Below, piece after piece: positions 1-8,549 of a stretch of 64,000 nt of DNA (position 1 is the stretch's first letter; every line of letters begins with the position of its first letter). Source of the stretch: Pseudomonas reactans (GTDB taxonomy: Bacteria > Pseudomonadota > Gammaproteobacteria > Pseudomonadales > Pseudomonadaceae); the NCBI RefSeq assembly GCF_013385825.1, contig NZ_JACAPG010000020.1:364568-428567 (forward strand), in the 5' to 3' direction. The position numbers and the translations under genes are program-made. The notes below the pieces were generated by a model. That model worked only from the letters and a program-made list of their open reading frames with translations. It was not told the origin of the DNA and searched no databases.

Positions 1-124
1 CGGTGCACAGCGCGTAGCCCGAGCGGGTCGACGCCGCATGCATCGACTCGACAATCCGGCCAATGGAGTTGGCCAGGGTGCCGTCCCAATCGAAAATCAG
101 CAGTTTGTAATCAAGGTGCGACAC
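1..124 (-). CDS. HAD-superfamily hydrolase (5' part only)
   Basis: Only the first 41 codons are inside the window. From a GTG at 122-124 the protein begins MSHLDYKLLIFDWDGTLANS, the first HAD motif (DxDGTLxxS, nucleophile Asp12), as in phosphoglycolate-phosphatase-like enzymes. The start overlaps the end of rluC by 14 bases, so the two are probably co-transcribed and translationally coupled. In other pseudomonads a HAD hydrolase also follows rluC. The substrate cannot be inferred from this fragment. Confidence 0.8.
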   Translation of the reverse strand, partial: MSHLDYKLLIFDWDGTLANSIGRIVESMHAASTRSGYALCT

Positions 125-1070
125 TCAAGCGCTCCACGGTCTTGGCCCACATCTCATCGACCGGCGCCTGCAGCTTCAACTCGCCACCATCGGGCAGCGG
201 CACGGTGAGCATGTAAGCGTGCAGGAACAGGCGCTTGCCGCCCAGATCGCGGATCTCCTTGGAGAAATCCTCGTCGCCGTACTTGGTATCGCCAGCGATG
301 CAATGACCGGCGTGCAACGTGTGCACGCGAATCTGGTGGGTACGCCCGGTCACCGGCTTGGCCTCGACCAGGGTGGCGAAGTCACCGAAGCGGCGCAGCA
401 CCTTGAACAGGGTCAGGGCCTCTTTGCCCTCCTCGTCCACTTCCACCATGCGCTCGCCGGAACGCAGGTTGCTCTTCTGCAACGGCGCACGGACGCTCTT
501 GATGGAACTGGCCCAGTTGCCGCGCACCAGCGCCATGTAGCGCTTGTCCACACCATCGCCACGCAGGGCGGTGTGCAGGTGGCGCAACATGCTGCGCTTC
601 TTGGCGATCATCAGCAGGCCGGAGGTGTCGCGGTCCAGGCGATGGACCAGCTCCAGCTCCTTGGCGTCCGGGCGCAACTGACGGAAGGCTTCGATCACGC
701 CGAAATTCAACCCACTGCCGCCGTGAACCGCAATGCCGCAAGGCTTGTTGATCACGATCAGCTTGTTGTCTTCGAAGACAATCGAGGCCTCCAGGCGTTG
801 CAACAACCCCTGGGCCAAGGGCACAGGCTCGTCACGCTCGGGCACGCGAACCGGCGGCACACGGACGATATCGCCCGCCTGCAACTTGTACTCGGGCTTG
901 ATCCGGCCCTTGTTCACCCGCACTTCACCTTTACGCAAGATGCGGTAAATCAAGGTCTTGGGCACGCCTTTGAGCCTGGCCAGGAGAAAATTGTCGATGC
1001 GTTGGCCGGCATATTCCGGCGAGACCTCGAGCAGCTGGACGCTGGGGGTCTGGGGGGCGGTAGTCGTCAT
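111..1070 (-). CDS. rluC: 23S rRNA pseudouridine synthase RluC
   Basis: RluC converts uridines 955, 2504 and 2580 (E. coli numbering) of 23S rRNA to pseudouridine. The 319-residue protein has an N-terminal S4 RNA-binding domain (about residues 23-75), the segment NKPCGIAVHGG (108-118), and the catalytic motif HRLDRDTSG with nucleophile Asp146, the RluA/RluC/RluD signature. Length matches the family. It is divergent from rne across a long leader, an arrangement also found in enterobacteria and pseudomonads, and overlaps the downstream HAD hydrolase gene. RluC is favoured over RluA or RluD by this synteny and the S4 domain. Confidence 0.95.
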   Translation of the reverse strand: MTTTAPQTPSVQLLEVSPEYAGQRIDNFLLARLKGVPKTLIYRILRKGEVRVNKGRIKPEYKLQAGDIVRVPPVRVPERDEPVPLAQGLLQRLEASIVFEDNKLIVINKPCGIAVHGGSGLNFGVIEAFRQLRPDAKELELVHRLDRDTSGLLMIAKKRSMLRHLHTALRGDGVDKRYMALVRGNWASSIKSVRAPLQKSNLRSGERMVEVDEEGKEALTLFKVLRRFGDFATLVEAKPVTGRTHQIRVHTLHAGHCIAGDTKYGDEDFSKEIRDLGGKRLFLHAYMLTVPLPDGGELKLQAPVDEMWAKTVERLSVAP

Positions 1071-1099
1071 GGCGGCGATGATAACAATTTTTTATGGAA

Positions 1100-1128
1100 T
1101 TGAAGCACTTAATCATTGCTGCTATAGT
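1100..1128 (+). promoter_or_regulatory. sigma70-type promoter for rne
   Basis: TTGAAG (1100-1105), a 17-base spacer and TATAGT (1123-1128) form a good sigma70 promoter pointing at rne. Initiation near 1135 would give a leader of about 695 nucleotides. No other candidate of this quality was seen nearer the gene. Confidence 0.6.
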
Positions 1129-1797
1129 CGCGAACGCCGCCAAAAGCGGCCTGGACAGAGGACTTGCGGCAAACTGCCGGCCCTGACCATCGCAATTCAT
1201 CAGGACGCGAGGCCGTCCTACGGGGCTTTTGCCACCCTGGAAGGCTCAAGATTGTAACAAGCGCAGGTGACATGAGGCCTGAAGCGAGTGCAGAAAGCAG
1301 AGTGAATACTCGCGTTCTGCGCCGATATTTACGGCCAGTTCACAAAGTGCAGTCAGTCTTGGACCAGACCACGGCGAATGCTTCGGAAACAACGCCTGTT
1401 AAGAGCTGAGTGAGAGCGCAACCGCCCACACCTAGTCTTGTTTAGCCATGAGCGTGGACTCCCCATTGGAGAACACGGTAAATGCCAACCCGCTGCGGAT
1501 TCTGCGCGCGGCAGCACCCGAATTATCAGGGATACGTGTAGGGTGGAGATGCACAACCGTCGGACTGTGTAGCACTAGGCTTATATTTAGACGCTTCATC
1601 TCGTCCACAGTCGCCGGTTGATTCCTCCTCCTGACCTTAGCTTTTGTTGAAGTGGTGCCTTTGTCACCACCGCTAACAAGCAGGACGCGTCCGTCGCGAT
1701 ACCGGCCCAATTGGCTGGTTTTTGCTGGACACTGGAGTGGCCAACCACTCTTGACGCACCTGACACCGACCGTGAGAAGTCGTGTGTGCCGAACGCC

Positions 1798-1817
1798 GTT
1801 TCCGGCAGCCCGGAAAC
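1798..1817 (+). promoter_or_regulatory. hairpin just upstream of the rne start codon
   Basis: GTTTCCGG (1798-1805) pairs perfectly with CCGGAAAC (1810-1817) around the loop CAGC, ending 12 bases before the ATG. No strong Shine-Dalgarno sequence is visible at this start, so leader structure probably governs initiation. It is likely part of the autoregulatory rne leader. Confidence 0.55.
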
Positions 1818-1829
1818 CGACGGTACAAC

Positions 1830-4800
1830 ATGAAAAGAATGCTGATTAACGCAACTCAACCCGAAGAGTTGCGTGTTGCACTGGTAGATGGCCAACGCCT
1901 CTACGACCTGGACATCGAATCCGGTGCACGCGAGCAAAAGAAGGCCAACATCTATAAAGGCCGTATTACTCGCATCGAACCAAGCCTTGAGGCTGCCTTT
2001 GTCGATTTCGGCTCCGAGCGCCACGGCTTCCTGCCCCTCAAAGAAATCTCCCGCGAATACTTCAAGAAAGCGCCTGAAGGCCGCGTGAACATCAAGGACG
2101 TCCTGAGCGAAGGCCAGGAAGTCATCGTCCAGGTCGAGAAAGAAGAACGTGGCAACAAGGGCGCAGCCCTGACCACCTTCATCAGCCTGGCTGGCCGTTA
2201 CCTGGTCCTGATGCCGAACAACCCACGTGCCGGCGGTATTTCCCGTCGCATTGAAGGCGAAGAGCGCAACGAACTGCGTGAAGCGCTGAACGGCCTGATC
2301 GCACCAGCCGACATGGGCCTGATCGTTCGCACTGCAGGCCTGGGCCGCAGCAGCGAAGAAATGCAGTGGGACCTCGACTACCTGCTGCAACTGTGGACCG
2401 CGATTAAAGAAGCGTCCCTGGATCGTTCCGCGCCGTTCCTGATCTATCAGGAAAGCAACGTGATCATCCGCGCCATCCGCGATTACCTGCGCCAGGACAT
2501 CGGCGAAGTGCTGATCGACAGCGTTGAAGCCCAGGACGAAGCCCTGACCTTCATCCGTCAGGTGATGCCGCAGTACGCCAGCAAGATCAAGCTGTACGAA
2601 GACAGCGTTCCGCTGTTCAACCGTTTCCAGATCGAAAGCCAGATCGAGACCGCCTTCCAGCGCGTGGTCGAACTGCCTTCCGGTGGCTCCATCGTGATCG
2701 ACCCGACCGAAGCCCTGGTGTCTATCGACATCAACTCGGCGCGTGCGACCAAAGGCAGTGACATCGAAGAAACCGCCCTGCAGACCAACCTGGAAGCGGC
2801 TGAAGAAATCGCCCGCCAGCTGCGCCTGCGTGATATCGGCGGCCTGATCGTGATCGACTTCATCGACATGACCCCGGCCAAGAACCAGCGCGCCGTGGAA
2901 GAAAAAGTCCGCGAATGCCTGGAAGCTGACCGTGCCCGCGTACAGGTCGGTCGCATCTCGCGCTTCGGCCTGCTGGAAATGTCCCGTCAGCGCCTGCGTC
3001 CATCCCTGGGCGAGAGCAGCGGCATCGTCTGCCCGCGTTGCAACGGCACCGGCATCATCCGTGACGTTGAATCGCTGTCCCTGGCGATCCTGCGCCTGAT
3101 CGAAGAAGAAGCCCTGAAAGACCGCACCGCTGAAGTCCGCGCGCAAGTGCCGATCCCGGTTGCCGCGTTCCTGCTCAACGAAAAACGCAACTCGATCACC
3201 AAGATCGAACTGCGCACCCGTGCTCGTATCGTCATCCTGCCGAACGATCACCTCGAAACGCCACACTTCGAAGTGCAGCGTCTGCGTGATGACAGCCCGG
3301 AAGCCCACAGCGGCCAGTCCAGCTACGAAATCGCCGCTGCCGCCGCCGAAGTGGAAGAAGTCCAGCCTGCCGCCGCGACCCGCACCCTGGTTCGCCAGGA
3401 AGCTGCGGTCAAGACCGCGCCAGCTCGCGCCAACGCACCGGTTCCGACCGAAGTCGCCGCGCCAGTTGCCGCACCGGCCGCCCTGCCTGAGCCAAGCCTG
3501 TTCAAAGGCCTGGTGAAGTCGCTGGTCAGCCTGTTCGCCACCAAGGAAGAGCCAGCTGCTCCGGTTGTGGTTGAGAAACCTGCCGCCGAGCGCCCTGCGC
3601 GCAACGAAGAACGTCGCAACGGTCGCCAGCAGAGCCGTAACCGCAATGGTCGTCGTGACGAAGAGCGCAAGCCTCGCGAAGAACGTGCGCCGCGTGAAGA
3701 ACGCGCTCCACGTGAAGAGCGTGCCCCTCGCGAAGCCCGTGAAGAAACCCCGACCGTAGAACGCGCACCCCGCGAAGAGCGCGCACCGCGCACTCCACGC
3801 GCCCCGCGTGAAGACCGCAAGCCACGTGGCGAGCGTGAAGAACGTGTGCGCGAACTGCGTGAGCCGCTGGACGCAGCACCTGCTGTAGCCGCTGCCGCCG
3901 CTGCTGCTACCGAAGAGCGTCCAGCTCGCCAGCCGCGTGAAGAGCGTGCGCCACGTGAAGAGCGCCAACCTCGCACCCCGCGTGAAGAGCGTCAACCGCG
4001 TGCCGAACAAGCCGCTGCCGCCAGCGAAGAAGAAGTGCTGACCGGCGAAGAGCAACTGCAGGAAGACGGTCAGGAAGGCGCCGAAGGCGATCGTCCACGC
4101 CGCCGCTCCCGTGGCCAGCGTCGTCGCAGCAACCGTCGTGAGCGTCAACGTGATGCCAACGGCAACGTGATCGAAGGCTCGGAAGAGACCGGCGAGAACG
4201 CAGAAGCCGCTACCGGCGAACCGACTGGCGCCGAACTGGCTGCTGGCCTAGCCGTTACCGCTGCCGTGGCAAGTTCGGTCATCAGCGCTCCTGCTGAAGC
4301 CCAGGCTCACGAGCAAGCTGAACGCGCCACCGCTGCAGTTGAAGAAACCGTAGTGGTTGAAGTGCCTGCTGCCGAGACCCCAGTGGTTGAAGCGCCGGTT
4401 GTTGAAGCCCCTGCAGTTGAAGCGCCAGTCGTAGAGGCACCGGTTGTCGAAGCCACCACCCCAATCGAAGCGCCAGTCGTTCCGGAAGTGGAAGTTGCCC
4501 AGGCACCTGAAACCCAACCAGAAGTTGAAGTGACGGTCGCTGAACCGGCACCTGTGGTTGAGCCTGAGGCCGTGGTTGAAGCACCGGTTGTCGAAGCCGT
4601 TCCAGAAGTGCGTGATGCTCGCGAAGAAAAGCGCGAAGAACAAACCGCCTTCCAATGGACCGCCGAACCAGCCGCTCCGGTTGAAGCGCCAGAACCTGCC
4701 CCAGCGGCAGAAGAAGCGCCAGCACCGGTTGCCGAAGTCGTGATTGCCGAGCCAGCCCCAGTGGTTGAGCCTGCTCCGGTCGCAGAACCTGCACCCGCAG

Positions 4801-4988
4801 TTGAAGCGCCGGTAGCTGCCGAAGTGGCAGCGCCAGTGGTTGAAGCCGCCCCGGCCAGCGCCCTGACCGAGAACGGCCGTGCGCCGAATGACCCACGTGA
4901 AGTGCGTCGTCGTCGCAAGGAAGCTGAAGCCGCAGCAGCTGCTGCCGCGGCACAGGAAGCAGAACACGAGAGCAAACCTCTCGCCTGA
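1830..4988 (+). CDS. rne: ribonuclease E
   Basis: Endonuclease of the RNA degradosome, for mRNA decay and rRNA/tRNA maturation. The start at 1830 (MKRMLINATQ) is the conserved Pseudomonas N-terminus; the frame is open upstream to 1782 but that part is not conserved. The 1052-residue protein has an S1 domain near residues 36-120, catalytic Asp300 (VSIDINS) and Asp343 (VIDFIDM), equivalent to E. coli D303 and D346, and the zinc-link CPRC at 401-404. The C-terminal half is a low-complexity scaffold: REER-type Arg/Glu repeats (about 610-745), a Val/Ala/Pro/Glu-rich zone (about 840-1015), and a basic tail containing NDPRE. A terminator follows at once. It faces rluC across a long leader. Confidence 0.97.
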   Translation: MKRMLINATQPEELRVALVDGQRLYDLDIESGAREQKKANIYKGRITRIEPSLEAAFVDFGSERHGFLPLKEISREYFKKAPEGRVNIKDVLSEGQEVIVQVEKEERGNKGAALTTFISLAGRYLVLMPNNPRAGGISRRIEGEERNELREALNGLIAPADMGLIVRTAGLGRSSEEMQWDLDYLLQLWTAIKEASLDRSAPFLIYQESNVIIRAIRDYLRQDIGEVLIDSVEAQDEALTFIRQVMPQYASKIKLYEDSVPLFNRFQIESQIETAFQRVVELPSGGSIVIDPTEALVSIDINSARATKGSDIEETALQTNLEAAEEIARQLRLRDIGGLIVIDFIDMTPAKNQRAVEEKVRECLEADRARVQVGRISRFGLLEMSRQRLRPSLGESSGIVCPRCNGTGIIRDVESLSLAILRLIEEEALKDRTAEVRAQVPIPVAAFLLNEKRNSITKIELRTRARIVILPNDHLETPHFEVQRLRDDSPEAHSGQSSYEIAAAAAEVEEVQPAAATRTLVRQEAAVKTAPARANAPVPTEVAAPVAAPAALPEPSLFKGLVKSLVSLFATKEEPAAPVVVEKPAAERPARNEERRNGRQQSRNRNGRRDEERKPREERAPREERAPREERAPREAREETPTVERAPREERAPRTPRAPREDRKPRGEREERVRELREPLDAAPAVAAAAAAATEERPARQPREERAPREERQPRTPREERQPRAEQAAAASEEEVLTGEEQLQEDGQEGAEGDRPRRRSRGQRRRSNRRERQRDANGNVIEGSEETGENAEAATGEPTGAELAAGLAVTAAVASSVISAPAEAQAHEQAERATAAVEETVVVEVPAAETPVVEAPVVEAPAVEAPVVEAPVVEATTPIEAPVVPEVEVAQAPETQPEVEVTVAEPAPVVEPEAVVEAPVVEAVPEVRDAREEKREEQTAFQWTAEPAAPVEAPEPAPAAEEAPAPVAEVVIAEPAPVVEPAPVAEPAPAVEAPVAAEVAAPVVEAAPASALTENGRAPNDPREVRRRRKEAEAAAAAAAAQEAEHESKPLA

Positions 4989-5002
4989 TTCCAGCAGCCA
5001 CT

Positions 5003-5040
5003 AAAAAGCCCCGCCTGAGTGATCAGGCGGGGCTTTTTTA
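5003..5040 (+). terminator. rho-independent terminator of rne
   Basis: AGCCCCGCCTGA and TCAGGCGGGGCT form a perfect stem around GTGA, followed by a T-run. It lies 15 bases after the rne stop codon. Confidence 0.9.
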
Positions 5041-5074
5041 TTGATTACTGGTTTCTGGTTTGGAACCCATTCAA

Positions 5075-5165
5075 CTGTAGGAGCCGGCTTGCCGGCGATA
5101 GCGGTATACCCGCCAACTCACCTTTAACTGACACACCGCAATCGCTGGCAAGCCAGCTCCTACAG
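5075..5165. repeat. REP doublet (REPIN)
   Basis: Two inverted REP units (CTGTAGGAGCCGGCTTGCCG and its diverged complement ending in GGCAAGCCAGCTCCTACAG) enclose about 40 bases. It sits between the rne terminator and the 3' end of the convergent MocA-like gene. This is the GGAGCCGGCTTGCC class common in fluorescent pseudomonads. Confidence 0.85.
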
Positions 5166-5756
5166 TCAGATTGGAGAGAAATTCAAAGATTGCGGCAGGT
5201 CGACGTCCCAGAGTACGCCGGGATCATCTACTGGCACCTCCCGCACCGTCGCCTGAGCAAACAACGGCTTGGCGCCACGATCACCCGTCAAGGCCATCAG
5301 CCCAGCCCCCAATGCCTGGCCAAACGCCACAGGATGCCCATAGCACCCATCCTGCACCGGCACGCTGATACCGCCCTCCTCCAGCCCATCAATCACCCGC
5401 TCAATACTCGACGACCGGATAAACGGCATATCCCCCAGCACCACCAGCCAGCCCTCCGCCACACCACTGGCCGCAACCGCCGCCGCAATACTGTCGCCCA
5501 TGCCGGCAGAACGCAGCAGCAGCACTTCGCAGCCATAGGTTTCAGCCAACCGAATGACATCCGTACGATCAGGTGCCGTCACCACCCAACGCTTCACGAC
5601 GCGCTCAGGCAGGTTCACCAGCACCTGCTCGATCACCGGCCGCACCACGCCGTCCAGGCCAACGCAATCCGCCAACAACTTGTCCTGGTTCGCCCCGGCT
5701 TCGGCGCGGAAACGACTGCCCTGCCCCGCCGCCAGCACAATCGCCGTAACTGTCAC
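5166..5756 (-). CDS. MocA/MobA-like nucleotidyltransferase
   Basis: A 196-residue protein with the NTP-transferase signature LAAGQGSRF (about residues 8-16) followed by a Lys, and LGDMPF (about 107-112), the metal- and nucleotide-binding Asp motif. MocA adds CMP to molybdenum cofactor to make the MCD form used by xanthine-dehydrogenase-type enzymes; MobA adds GMP. The start overlaps the end of the XdhC-like gene by 4 bases (ATGA), indicating translational coupling, and that partner favours a MocA-type role. No molybdenum hydroxylase structural genes lie in the window. Confidence 0.8.
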   Translation of the reverse strand: MTVTAIVLAAGQGSRFRAEAGANQDKLLADCVGLDGVVRPVIEQVLVNLPERVVKRWVVTAPDRTDVIRLAETYGCEVLLLRSAGMGDSIAAAVAASGVAEGWLVVLGDMPFIRSSSIERVIDGLEEGGISVPVQDGCYGHPVAFGQALGAGLMALTGDRGAKPLFAQATVREVPVDDPGVLWDVDLPQSLNFSPI

Positions 5757-6739
5757 TCTGCGACCACCGGTAACGGCTTCTTCTGCATCGGCGCCACGCC
5801 GTTCTTGATGGCGACAATTTCCGCCATCAACGACAACGCGATTTCAGCGGGCGTATGGCTGCCGATATGCAAGCCGATCGGCCCGTGCAGGCGCGCAATC
5901 GCCTCGGTCGACAACCCCAGCGCCGCGAGGTTTTCCCGACGTTTCTGCGTGTTGACCCGCGAACCCAGCGCGCCAATGTAGAACGCCGAGGAATTCAGCG
6001 CCGTGAGCAACGCCATATCATCCAGACGCGGATCATGGGTAAGGCAGACGATGGCCGTGCGCTCATCGGTCTGGATGTTCAGCACCGCTTCATCGGGCAT
6101 GCCGGGTACAAAGCGGCCGTGCTGCTCTTCCCAGCCGTAGACGAACTCGTCGCGCGGGTCGCAGATCAGCACTTCGAAATCCAGCAAGCGCGCCATTTCC
6201 GCCACATAACGCGACAGCTGGCCGGCGCCGATCAACAGCAGGCGCCAGCGCGGGCCATAGATGGCGCGCAAGCGTTCGCCATCGAAGGTCACGACATCCG
6301 TCTTGCTCGCACCGCTCAAGGTGACCTTGCCGGTGGCCAAGTCAAGCTCGCGTGCGACGATCTGGTGATCTTCACACCGCGCCAGCAGCTCAGATACCCA
6401 CTCCCACTCGTCCACGCGTTCCTCGGTCAGGCGCAAGGTGCCACCGCATGGCAGGCCAAAACGCGCGGCTTCATCGCGGGTAACACCGTAGGTCACCAAC
6501 TGCACCGGCGGCCCGTCTTCAGGCAAGCGACCATCCTGCAGGCGTGCAATCAAGTCATCCTCGATGCAACCGCCCGACACCGAGCCGATCACCACGCCAT
6601 CGCCGCGCAGCGCCAGCATTGCCCCTGGCGGACGCGGTGCGCTGCCCCAGGTCTGGACCACGCTGTACAACACTACTCGCTGCCCGGCGCGGCGCCATTC
6701 GAGCACGCTGCGCAGGACATTCAAATCAACACTGTCCAC
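5753..6739 (-). CDS. XdhC/CoxI-family molybdenum hydroxylase maturation protein
   Basis: XdhC proteins bind molybdenum cofactor, promote its sulfuration and insert it into xanthine dehydrogenase-like enzymes. The 328-residue product has the XdhC_CoxI motif GSAPRPPGA and GSVSGGCIEDDL with its conserved Cys, and a C-terminal Rossmann segment with LLIGAGQLSR. I chose GTG at 6737-6739 because AGGAGG lies four bases upstream; an in-frame start at 6760 lacks this support. It overlaps the MocA-like gene by 4 bases. Together they are an orphan maturation pair, with the client enzyme elsewhere. Confidence 0.85.
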   Translation of the reverse strand: MDSVDLNVLRSVLEWRRAGQRVVLYSVVQTWGSAPRPPGAMLALRGDGVVIGSVSGGCIEDDLIARLQDGRLPEDGPPVQLVTYGVTRDEAARFGLPCGGTLRLTEERVDEWEWVSELLARCEDHQIVARELDLATGKVTLSGASKTDVVTFDGERLRAIYGPRWRLLLIGAGQLSRYVAEMARLLDFEVLICDPRDEFVYGWEEQHGRFVPGMPDEAVLNIQTDERTAIVCLTHDPRLDDMALLTALNSSAFYIGALGSRVNTQKRRENLAALGLSTEAIARLHGPIGLHIGSHTPAEIALSLMAEIVAIKNGVAPMQKKPLPVVAE

Positions 6740-6814
6740 AAAACCTCCTGCAAGCGTCACAACCGATTCACTTACTGTAAAACAAAAGCAGCCAGAGTAA
6801 TGCGCCAGAAACGC

Positions 6815-6842
6815 AAACGCCCCGAACCAGTCGGGGCGTTTG
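6815..6842 (-). terminator. putative terminator of dctA
   Basis: AAACGCCCCGA/TCGGGGCGTTT stem with loop ACCAG, placed 37 bases beyond the dctA stop on the minus strand. The T-run is short (TTT then mixed), so termination strength is uncertain. Confidence 0.65.
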
Positions 6843-6878
6843 TGGGTTGCTGTGGCGTCAGGTCACGCCAGCAGCGGC

Positions 6879-8210
6879 TTACTTGACGGCAGGTGCAGGG
6901 CCTTCGGCCACGCCCAGATCGTCCAGCTCGCGGGTTTCCGAGATACCGGTACCGCCGGACGCCAGCTCGCTTTGCAGCTTGTCGGTGTCCAGTTCCTTGA
7001 CCCACTTGGCCACAACGATGGTGGCAACGGCGTTACCCACCAGGTTGGTCAGCGCGCGAGCTTCGGACATGAAGCGGTCGATACCCAGGATCAGCGCCAG
7101 GCCGGCAACCGGCAGGTGGCCTACGGCCGACAGGGTGGCAGCCAGTACGATGAAGCCCGAACCGGTCACGCCAGCAGCGCCTTTGGAGGACAGCAGCAGC
7201 ACCAGCAGCAGGGTGATCTGGTGGGTGATGTCCATGTGGGTGTCAGTCGCCTGGGCGATGAACACGGCAGCCATGGTCAGGTAGATCGAAGTACCGTCGA
7301 GGTTGAAGGAGTAGCCGGTTGGAATCACCAGGCCTACTACGGATTTCTTCGCGCCCAGACGCTCCATCTTGATCAGCATGCGTGGCAGTGCGGATTCCGA
7401 GGAGGAAGTACCCAGTACGATCAACAGCTCTTCACGGATGTAGCGGATCAGTTTGATCACGCTGAAACCGTGAGCGCGGCAGATACCGCCCAGCACTATC
7501 AGTACGAACAGGATGCAAGTGATGTAGAAGCAGATCATCAACTGGCCCAGCTGCACCAGCGAACCTACGCCGTAGGCACCGATGGTGAACGCCATGGCGC
7601 CCAGGGCACCGATTGGCGCGAGCTTCATGATCATGTTGATGATGTTGAACATCACGTGGGCGAAGCGATCGATGAAGTCCAGGACCGGCTTGCCGTAGGC
7701 ACCCAGGCGATGCAAGGCGAAACCGAAGATCACCGAGAACATCAGCACTTGCAGGATGTCGCCGTTGGCGAAGGCGCCGACGATGGTGTTAGGGATCACG
7801 TTGAGGATAAAGCCGACGATGCTCTGGTCTTTACCGGCAGTGACGTAGGCCGCTACTTTGGAGGCGTCCAGGGTCGCTACGTCGATGTGCATGCCGGCGC
7901 CCGGTTGCACAACGTTGACCACGATCAGGCCGATCAGCAGCGCGATGGTAGAAACGATTTCGAAGTACAGCAGCGCGTAGCCGCCGGTCTTGCCGACCGA
8001 TTTCATGCTTTGCATGCCAGCGATGCCGCTGACAACGGTGCAGAAGATGATCGGGGCGATGACCATTTTGATCAGTTTGATGAACCCGTCACCCAGTGGC
8101 TTGAGGGCCACACCGGTCTGCGGGTAGAAGTGACCGAGCAAAATACCGATAACGATTGCAACGATCACCTGGAAGTACAGGGATTTGTAGATTGGCTGAC
8201 GAGTCGTCAT
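6879..8210 (-). CDS. dctA: C4-dicarboxylate:cation symporter DctA
   Basis: Inner-membrane SDF/DAACS-family carrier for succinate, fumarate and malate. The 443-residue protein starts at 8210 (MTTRQPIYKSLYFQVIVA), with GAGGAA eight bases upstream. Typical parts are the N-terminal IYKSLYFQV, the serine-rich re-entrant loop (VLGTSSSESALPRM) and the PTGYSFNLDG motif. Transcription probably depends on sigma54, from the -24/-12 sequence at 8345-8360, as for dctA in pseudomonads and rhizobia under DctB/DctD. DctB/DctD are not in the window. Confidence 0.95.
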   Translation of the reverse strand: MTTRQPIYKSLYFQVIVAIVIGILLGHFYPQTGVALKPLGDGFIKLIKMVIAPIIFCTVVSGIAGMQSMKSVGKTGGYALLYFEIVSTIALLIGLIVVNVVQPGAGMHIDVATLDASKVAAYVTAGKDQSIVGFILNVIPNTIVGAFANGDILQVLMFSVIFGFALHRLGAYGKPVLDFIDRFAHVMFNIINMIMKLAPIGALGAMAFTIGAYGVGSLVQLGQLMICFYITCILFVLIVLGGICRAHGFSVIKLIRYIREELLIVLGTSSSESALPRMLIKMERLGAKKSVVGLVIPTGYSFNLDGTSIYLTMAAVFIAQATDTHMDITHQITLLLVLLLSSKGAAGVTGSGFIVLAATLSAVGHLPVAGLALILGIDRFMSEARALTNLVGNAVATIVVAKWVKELDTDKLQSELASGGTGISETRELDDLGVAEGPAPAVK

Positions 8211-8344
8211 TGCAAAGTTCCTCAATCGTCCCGTGTGGCAAAGATCCGCCATTGCCCACGACACTTGAATTGCGAACCCTCCTGCACTGGAGGGATTTGT
8301 TGTTTGCGAGCCCTGTAGGAACAAGCCTGCGCTGTAATCCTTAT

Positions 8345-8360
8345 CGCAAACGTCGTGCCA
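8345..8360 (-). promoter_or_regulatory. sigma54 promoter of dctA
   Basis: On the minus strand the sequence is TGGCACGACGTTTGCG. It matches the -24/-12 consensus TGGCACG-N4-TTGCA/T with GG and GC in correct register; only the last base differs. Start would be near 8334, leaving a leader of about 125 bases. Confidence 0.8.
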
Positions 8361-8370
8361 CTTTGCTTAA

Positions 8371-8408
8371 AAACCCTGAAGGCCTTTAGACATCAGGCCT
8401 TCGGGTTT
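8371..8408 (-). terminator. terminator-like hairpin upstream of the dctA promoter
   Basis: AAACCC-t-GAAGGCCT pairs with AGGCCTTC-GGGTTT (14 bp with one bulged base), and on the minus strand it is followed by TTTTT. It lies just upstream of the sigma54 site, with no minus-strand gene behind it. It may insulate dctA from antisense readthrough of the AraC-type gene. Confidence 0.45.
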
Positions 8409-8549
8409 CAACGCGCCCCTCCACGCGGCAAAACAGGTGGCGGATTTCCGCCCACTCGTCCGATCCCGTCCTACAATTTGGCGGATATCCGCCTTGTGAC
8501 TGCATTCGGGGCTGACTACCATCAGCCCCTCCATGGACGAGGCCTTCGC

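Larger units (their letters stand above)
1071..1829. other. rluC-rne divergent region with long rne leader
   Basis: This 759-base stretch has no credible gene. It holds a sigma70-type promoter at 1100-1128 reading towards rne and then about 700 bases of untranslated leader. The last 230 bases are rich in hairpins: GTGGTG/CACCAC near 1653-1670 and a perfect 8-bp stem at 1798-1817. RNase E mRNAs usually have long structured leaders through which the enzyme represses its own synthesis, and a Pseudomonas-specific leader motif (rne-II) is known. A covariance-model match was not tested. Confidence 0.7.
8211..8549. other. dctA/araC divergent intergenic region
   Basis: 339 bases between the divergent starts of dctA and the AraC-type gene. 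It contains the sigma54 site for dctA (8345-8360) and a strong hairpin with a T-run on the minus strand (8371-8408). No coding sequence is supported. Confidence 0.6.

Noticed and set aside
1596..4148. 850-codon open frame antisense to rne
   Set aside because: It mirrors the repeat-rich, GC-rich rne coding sequence, gives a composition typical of antisense reading and matches no family; rne is certain.
5075..5165. Palindromic repeats as a CRISPR array
   Set aside because: The units are inverted pairs, not regularly spaced direct repeats, and similar pairs are scattered singly; no cas genes are present.
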